Shown here piece by piece: positions 5,664 through 9,574 of a stretch of DNA of 9,574 bases. A program made the translations under genes and the position numbers. This DNA is from Bdellovibrionales bacterium. Its GTDB lineage: Bacteria > Bdellovibrionota > Bdellovibrionia > Bdellovibrionales > UBA1609. The notes beneath the pieces were generated by a model that was not told the DNA's origin, made no database searches, and was given only the letters and a program-made list of their open reading frames with translations. Position 1 is the first letter of the stretch. Every line of letters begins with the position of its first letter. Location of the stretch: NCBI GenBank assembly GCA_027451425.1, contig DAIDJH010000043.1, positions 1-9,574 of the forward strand, given 5' to 3'.

Positions 5664-6722
5664 ATGTGGAAGTATATTGTTCGTAGATTGTTTGCGATGA
5701 TTCCAACCCTTTTTGGAATTTGTCTATTATCGTTTGTGATCATCAATATGGCACCGGGTGGACCTATCGAACAACGGATTGAACAGTTGCGGTTTGCCGG
5801 TGCGGCCGGCGGCGGGATGGGTCGTGGTGGGAGCGAATCACTGGCTAATAGTCAGTCTGGCGTTTCACAAGATGTGATTGATGCGCTCAAAAAACAGTAC
5901 GGGTTTGATAAGCCGCTCATGGTTCGATTTGGGATTTGGCTGAAAAACGTCGTGACGCTCAATTTCGGCAATAGTTTTACTTACGACGAGCCGGTCACGG
6001 AATTAATTGCCAGTAAATTTCCAGTGTCGCTTCAGTTTGGGATTGCCTCGCTAATTTTGACCTACCTCGTATGCATCCCTTTAGGAGTCATGAAGGCCGT
6101 GCGCGATGGTACGCCGTTTGATTCGATAAGCAGCTTTATCTTATTTGTTCTTTATTCTGTGCCGCCGCTGATGCTCGGCGTTCTTCTTATGGTCTATTTT
6201 GCGGGAGGTTCATATTTTCATTGGTTCCCCGCCATAGGCATTTCATCTGATAACTACGACGCGCTTACATTTTGGGCGAAAGTGTGGGATCGCATTCATC
6301 ATTTTATTTTGCCGCTCGTTTGTTACATGGTGAACAGTTTTACGGCACTGACTTTTTTAATGAAAAACTCGCTTCTTGACGAAATTAAACTTGAATATAT
6401 AAGGACCGCGCGCGCGAAGGGTTTGAGCGAAAAGATTGTCGTATATAAACATGCTTTGCGAAATGCGCTGATCCCGATCGTTACCGGCATGGGGGGCTTT
6501 TTGGGTGTGTTCCTGGCTGGCTCCATCATTATTGAACAAATTTTTTCACTCGATGGTATTGGTCTGCTCGGTTACAACTCAGCTCTTAGCCGCGATTACA
6601 ATGTGTTGATGGCTTTGATATTTCTTTCTTGTCTGGTGGAGTTATTCGGGCGACTGGTCAGCGATCTGCTTTATGTTGTCATCGATCCGCGGATTCATTT
6701 TGATGAAAGAAACGATGGATAA
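5664..6722 (+). CDS. yejB: ABC transporter permease YejB
   Basis: This 352-residue inner-membrane protein is one of two permeases of a peptide importer. It begins 'MWKYIVRRLFAMIPTLFGI' with the first membrane segment at about 10-28. Further hydrophobic segments lie near 120-143, 155-180, 212-232, 275-292 and 312-340. The EAA loop that contacts the ATPase is at 245-275 ('ARAKGLSEKIVVYKHALRN'). YejB hallmarks include 'MAPGGPIEQ', the Gly/Ser-rich insertion at 44-64, 'KKQYGFDKP', 'MKNSLLDEI', 'EQIFSLDGIGLLG' and the end 'DPRIHFDER'. Length is normal for the family. AAGGG at 5651-5655 serves ATG 5664. The 20-base spacing from yejA and 12-base spacing to yejE support one operon. Confidence 0.93.
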   Translation: MWKYIVRRLFAMIPTLFGICLLSFVIINMAPGGPIEQRIEQLRFAGAAGGGMGRGGSESLANSQSGVSQDVIDALKKQYGFDKPLMVRFGIWLKNVVTLNFGNSFTYDEPVTELIASKFPVSLQFGIASLILTYLVCIPLGVMKAVRDGTPFDSISSFILFVLYSVPPLMLGVLLMVYFAGGSYFHWFPAIGISSDNYDALTFWAKVWDRIHHFILPLVCYMVNSFTALTFLMKNSLLDEIKLEYIRTARAKGLSEKIVVYKHALRNALIPIVTGMGGFLGVFLAGSIIIEQIFSLDGIGLLGYNSALSRDYNVLMALIFLSCLVELFGRLVSDLLYVVIDPRIHFDERNDG

Positions 6723-6734
6723 CAATGGTGGTGC

Positions 6735-7757
6735 GTGTTGATTGAACGTTGGGTTCACGATCCGCTAACTTTGAAGCGCATTAAGCGTTTCAAAAAAATG
6801 CGCCGCGCGGTTGTGGCGACGTGGCTATTCGTATTCATGCTCGTTTTAAGTTTGACCGCGGAGCTGTGGGCAAACTCCAAACCAATTGTCATGAAGTATC
6901 ACGGGCATGTTTATTGGCCGGCACTTAAGTCTTATTACCCGACAGAGTTTGGCCAAGCCGATTCGCTTGTGACCGATTATCGGCAAATTCAACTGAGCGC
7001 CAAGGACTGGGCAATCTGGCCGCTGATTCACTGGGATCCGTACGAGAGTAACATGAGCGTTGAAAACTACCCATCCCCCCCAACAAAATCAAATTGGTTT
7101 GGAACCGACTCGACCGGCCGGGATGTGCTGGCGCGTTTAATTTATGGTTTTCGCTACAGTATTGTTTATGCGCTTCTCGTGTGGATTGCGACTTACATTC
7201 TCGGCACTACAGCGGGTGCGCTCATGGGTTATTGGGGCGGGGCTGTGGATTTGGTCGGTCAAAGAGTTGTCGAAGTTTTCGATTCGATGCCGACGATGCT
7301 GCTTTTGATTACGTTGATTTCAATTTTCAGCGCGACACTGCCCCTTTTGATTGTATTTACAACTATTTTTGGTTGGATGACGATTTCACTCTATATGAGG
7401 GCTGAGTTTTTACGTCTGCGCGGCCGTGAATTTGTCGAAAGTGCCCGAGCGCTTGGGGCATCGCGCGGGCGAGTGATATTTAAACACATTCTGCCAAACG
7501 CGCTGAGCCCGATTGTCACATTCAGTTCATTTACCATTGCGGGTGCGATTTCATCTCTTGCCGCGCTCGATTATTTAGGCTTTGGTTTGCCGCCACCGAC
7601 CCCAAGTTGGGGCGAGCTCCTCAATGAAGCTCAGAAAAACTTCACCATAGCATGGTGGCTTGCCGTATTCCCGGCACTGGCTCTGTTTTTTGCATTGGTC
7701 GTGCTCAATTTGATCGGCGAAGGCGTTCGAGAAGCTTTCGATCCGCGCAAGGCCTAG
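6735..7757 (+). CDS. yejE: ABC transporter permease YejE
   Basis: This 340-residue protein is the second permease of the peptide importer. A basic N-terminus (to about residue 24) precedes the first membrane segment at 27-46. A periplasmic section follows with 'HGHVYWPALKSYYPTEFGQ', which is characteristic of YejE. The motif 'GTDSTGRDVLARLIYG' (123-138) marks the OppC/YejE-type core. Later membrane segments lie near 140-163, 186-215, 262-283 and 305-328. The EAA loop is at 233-262 ('ESARALGASRGRVIFKHILP') and the end is 'GVREAFDPRK'. The start must be non-ATG: GTG 6735 is chosen; TTG 6738, six bases after GGTGG, is equally possible. The next in-frame ATG (6798) would remove basic residues before the first membrane helix. 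No ATPase gene follows on this strand. Confidence 0.92.
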   Translation: MLIERWVHDPLTLKRIKRFKKMRRAVVATWLFVFMLVLSLTAELWANSKPIVMKYHGHVYWPALKSYYPTEFGQADSLVTDYRQIQLSAKDWAIWPLIHWDPYESNMSVENYPSPPTKSNWFGTDSTGRDVLARLIYGFRYSIVYALLVWIATYILGTTAGALMGYWGGAVDLVGQRVVEVFDSMPTMLLLITLISIFSATLPLLIVFTTIFGWMTISLYMRAEFLRLRGREFVESARALGASRGRVIFKHILPNALSPIVTFSSFTIAGAISSLAALDYLGFGLPPPTPSWGELLNEAQKNFTIAWWLAVFPALALFFALVVLNLIGEGVREAFDPRKA

Positions 7758-7759
7758 AA

Positions 7760-9490
7760 CTAATCTTCTAAATACGTATATCCGGCGAGACCTTCTTCAT
7801 AATGCTTCATGAGAAGTCGAGCATCAGTGTGGCTGAGTGAGCCTGAAAGAATCGACTGTTCAGTGGATTTGCGTACGAGTTCAACAAGCTCAGAGCGGTT
7901 GAAATCGAGATAGCTCAAAACTTCAGTCACCGTGTCGCCGTAGAGCACGTGATCGACCACGTATGTACCATTTTCGGTGATCGTTATATGAACTGTATCG
8001 GTATCGCCAAAAAGGTTGTGAAGATCGCCCAAAATTTCTTGGTATGCGCCGGTTAGAAAAGCCCCTAAATAATAAGGCTGGCCGGGAACGAGTTCATGCA
8101 CTTCAATGAAACCCTGCTCGGCTCCGCCATCCGTGTCGATGAACCGCTCGAGTTTGCCGTCGGAATCGCAAGTGAGATCCGCAAGCGTTGCGCGCCGCTC
8201 GGGTCGTTCGTTTAAGCGGTGAACCGGCATAACTGGAAACACCTGATGAACAGCCCAAGAGTCGGGGAGCGATTGAAAAACGGAGAAGTTGCAAAAATAG
8301 GTGTCGGAGAGTTCTTTTTGCAAATTCCAATAAATATCTTCGGCGTCAGCGCCGGCGTCTTTTGCAATTCTGGTCATTTTCGTCGAAATCGCCCAATACA
8401 AATCTTCAGCCTTTGCCCGTTGTTCGAGGCTCAACCCGCCGAATGAAAACAGCTGAAGAGTGTCGCTCTTTTTTTCAATAAGATCGTTATAAAACTCGTT
8501 GATGTTTTTGTGGGTCACGTTTTCGTAAATATAGTGAAGGTCTTTAACGAGAAGGGAGTCCTTTTTGTCGATCACGAATGGCAGCGAGTGCTTTTGCACT
8601 TCATTCATCCCGAGGACGTCGAATATCAAAAGGGAGCTATGAGCGACCAGCGCGCGGCCAGATTCAGAAATAATGTTGGGGTGCGGGACGTTTCGCTCGT
8701 CGCAAATCGCTTGTAAGATCGATACGACGTCGTTCGCATACTCTTGTTCACTGTAGTTTGTCGAGCTGTCCGTCTTACCGGTGCCGTCGTAGTCGACCCC
8801 GAGACCGCCACCGACGTCGATATATTTTGGGGTCGCGCCCAACGTGAACAGTTCGGTGAAAAATCGAGCCGCTTCTTTTATGGAGCCTTTGATCGCCTGA
8901 ATCGACGGCACTTGCGAACCGATATGAAAGTGCAAAAGCTCGAGGCAATCGATCATGTTTTCGCTTTTTAAAACATCAATGGCGCGCACAATTTCGGATG
9001 GGCTAAGTCCAAATTTCGATCGCGCACCTGAGGATTCCACCCATTTGCCGGAGCCTTGGGTGTTGAGCTTGGCGCGAAACCCAATTTTTGGCCGGATATT
9101 TAATTTTTTTGACGATGCGATGATAATTGGCAATTCGGCAACCCGATCAACCACGATGAATGTGCTGCGGCCTAATTTTTGCGATAACAGAGCTGTTTCG
9201 ATATATTCAACGTCTTTAAAGCCGTTGCAAATGATGTGCGCGTTGGGTGTATCCATAAAAGCCAGCGCGATCAATAATTCAGGTTTACTTCCGCATTCCA
9301 GGCCAAGGCGTGTTTCTTTACCAAAATCGACAATTTCTTCGAGCAGGTGGCGCTGTTGGTTCACCTTGATCGGATAAACTCCCGTGTAGTTCCCTTGAAA
9401 GCCGTTTTCACGGATAGCGTTTTGAAAGCATTGAGCGATGAGCCCGACGCGGGTTTGTACAATGTTCGGAATGCGTATCAGTATTGGAGG
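7760..9490 (-). CDS. speA: Biosynthetic arginine decarboxylase, N-terminus missing
   Basis: This PLP enzyme (family III, alanine-racemase-like fold) decarboxylates arginine to agmatine, the substrate of the neighbouring SpeB. The PLP lysine is in 'YPIKVNQQRH' (AAG 9367-9365). Further landmarks are 'DVGGGLGVDY', 'SESGRALVAHSS', 'CNFSVFQSLPDSWAVHQ', 'VMPVHRLNERP' and 'LTCDSDG', which carries the active-site cysteine. The C-terminus 'GLAGYTYLED' is complete, ending in TAG at 7762-7760. A GTG at 9364 lies downstream of the essential lysine and cannot be the real start. Similarity extends upstream through 'PPILIRIPNIV' to base 9490, giving 577 recognisable residues of the usual 630-660. Beyond 9490 the frame stays open to the window edge but encodes a Gly/Ala-rich string unlike SpeA. 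The gene is therefore truncated, interrupted, or joined to foreign sequence. Confidence 0.93.
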   Translation of the reverse strand, partial: PPILIRIPNIVQTRVGLIAQCFQNAIRENGFQGNYTGVYPIKVNQQRHLLEEIVDFGKETRLGLECGSKPELLIALAFMDTPNAHIICNGFKDVEYIETALLSQKLGRSTFIVVDRVAELPIIIASSKKLNIRPKIGFRAKLNTQGSGKWVESSGARSKFGLSPSEIVRAIDVLKSENMIDCLELLHFHIGSQVPSIQAIKGSIKEAARFFTELFTLGATPKYIDVGGGLGVDYDGTGKTDSSTNYSEQEYANDVVSILQAICDERNVPHPNIISESGRALVAHSSLLIFDVLGMNEVQKHSLPFVIDKKDSLLVKDLHYIYENVTHKNINEFYNDLIEKKSDTLQLFSFGGLSLEQRAKAEDLYWAISTKMTRIAKDAGADAEDIYWNLQKELSDTYFCNFSVFQSLPDSWAVHQVFPVMPVHRLNERPERRATLADLTCDSDGKLERFIDTDGGAEQGFIEVHELVPGQPYYLGAFLTGAYQEILGDLHNLFGDTDTVHITITENGTYVVDHVLYGDTVTEVLSYLDFNRSELVELVRKSTEQSILSGSLSHTDARLLMKHYEEGLAGYTYLED

Positions 9491-9574
9491 AGCCGCACCG
9501 CCGCCCGCAGCCGCGCCGCCTGGCCGTGGTCGAACAGCGGCAGCGGTATCTGAAACACCGGCCCGGTCACGGTG
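9491..9574. other. GC-rich tract of foreign character replacing the speA N-terminus
   Basis: These 84 bases contain 63 G or C (75%), against about 50% in the preceding 80 bases. In the speA frame they give a low-complexity Gly/Ala/Pro/Arg string. In a different minus-strand frame (9573 down to a TGA at 9480-9478) they read 'TVTGPVFQIPLPLFDHG' and 'QAARLRAAVRLL', with G or C at the third position in 26 of 28 codons. That pattern is typical of a real gene from a high-GC organism. I cannot name the protein. A chimeric assembly end or an inserted element are the main explanations. Confidence 0.6.

Noticed and set aside
9347..9553. Plus-strand frame at the right edge as a gene
   Set aside because: It crosses the composition junction, is antisense to speA, and has no recognisable motif or ribosome site.

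Overview
The window reads as an ordinary stretch of a Gram-negative bacterial chromosome with roughly balanced GC content. Several proteins (a tandem SH3 envelope protein, a DksA-like protein lacking most zinc cysteines, a partial protein with an 'IEINTN' motif) resemble, from memory, proteins of Bdellovibrio and its relatives (Bdellovibrionota). That placement is an inference; no database was searched. I did not find a clearly new biological system. The most notable signals are a broken or recoded exonuclease III gene and an abrupt foreign-looking tract at the right edge.

Left part (1-2880). A partial minus-strand gene of unknown function runs off the left edge. Next is a minus-strand 2-Cys peroxiredoxin (ahpC/prx type). 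Divergent from it on the plus strand is an exonuclease III/AP endonuclease gene (xth/exoA type). It carries one in-frame TAA exactly inside the catalytic G-D-x-N motif, while the rest of the frame and all downstream catalytic residues remain. A small secreted protein with two SH3-like domains follows 26 bases later. A 206-base AT-rich leader region with palindromes precedes a DksA/TraR-family regulator. A perfect 10-bp hairpin fills the gap between that gene and the convergent agmatinase gene.

Right part (2881-9574). speB (agmatinase, minus strand) and speA (biosynthetic arginine decarboxylase, minus strand) flank a plus-strand operon, yejA-yejB-yejE, for a periplasmic peptide-binding protein and two permeases of the YejABEF (microcin C/oligopeptide) class. 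SpeA converts arginine to agmatine and SpeB converts agmatine to putrescine, so the flanking genes form a complete two-step putrescine route. The transporter operon has no yejF ATPase gene here. The yejE and speA stop codons face each other with only two bases between them.

The last 84 bases (9491-9574) are 75% GC against about 50% just before. Recognisable SpeA sequence stops abruptly there, about 75 residues short of the expected N-terminus. A chimeric contig end or a recent insertion is the likeliest explanation.
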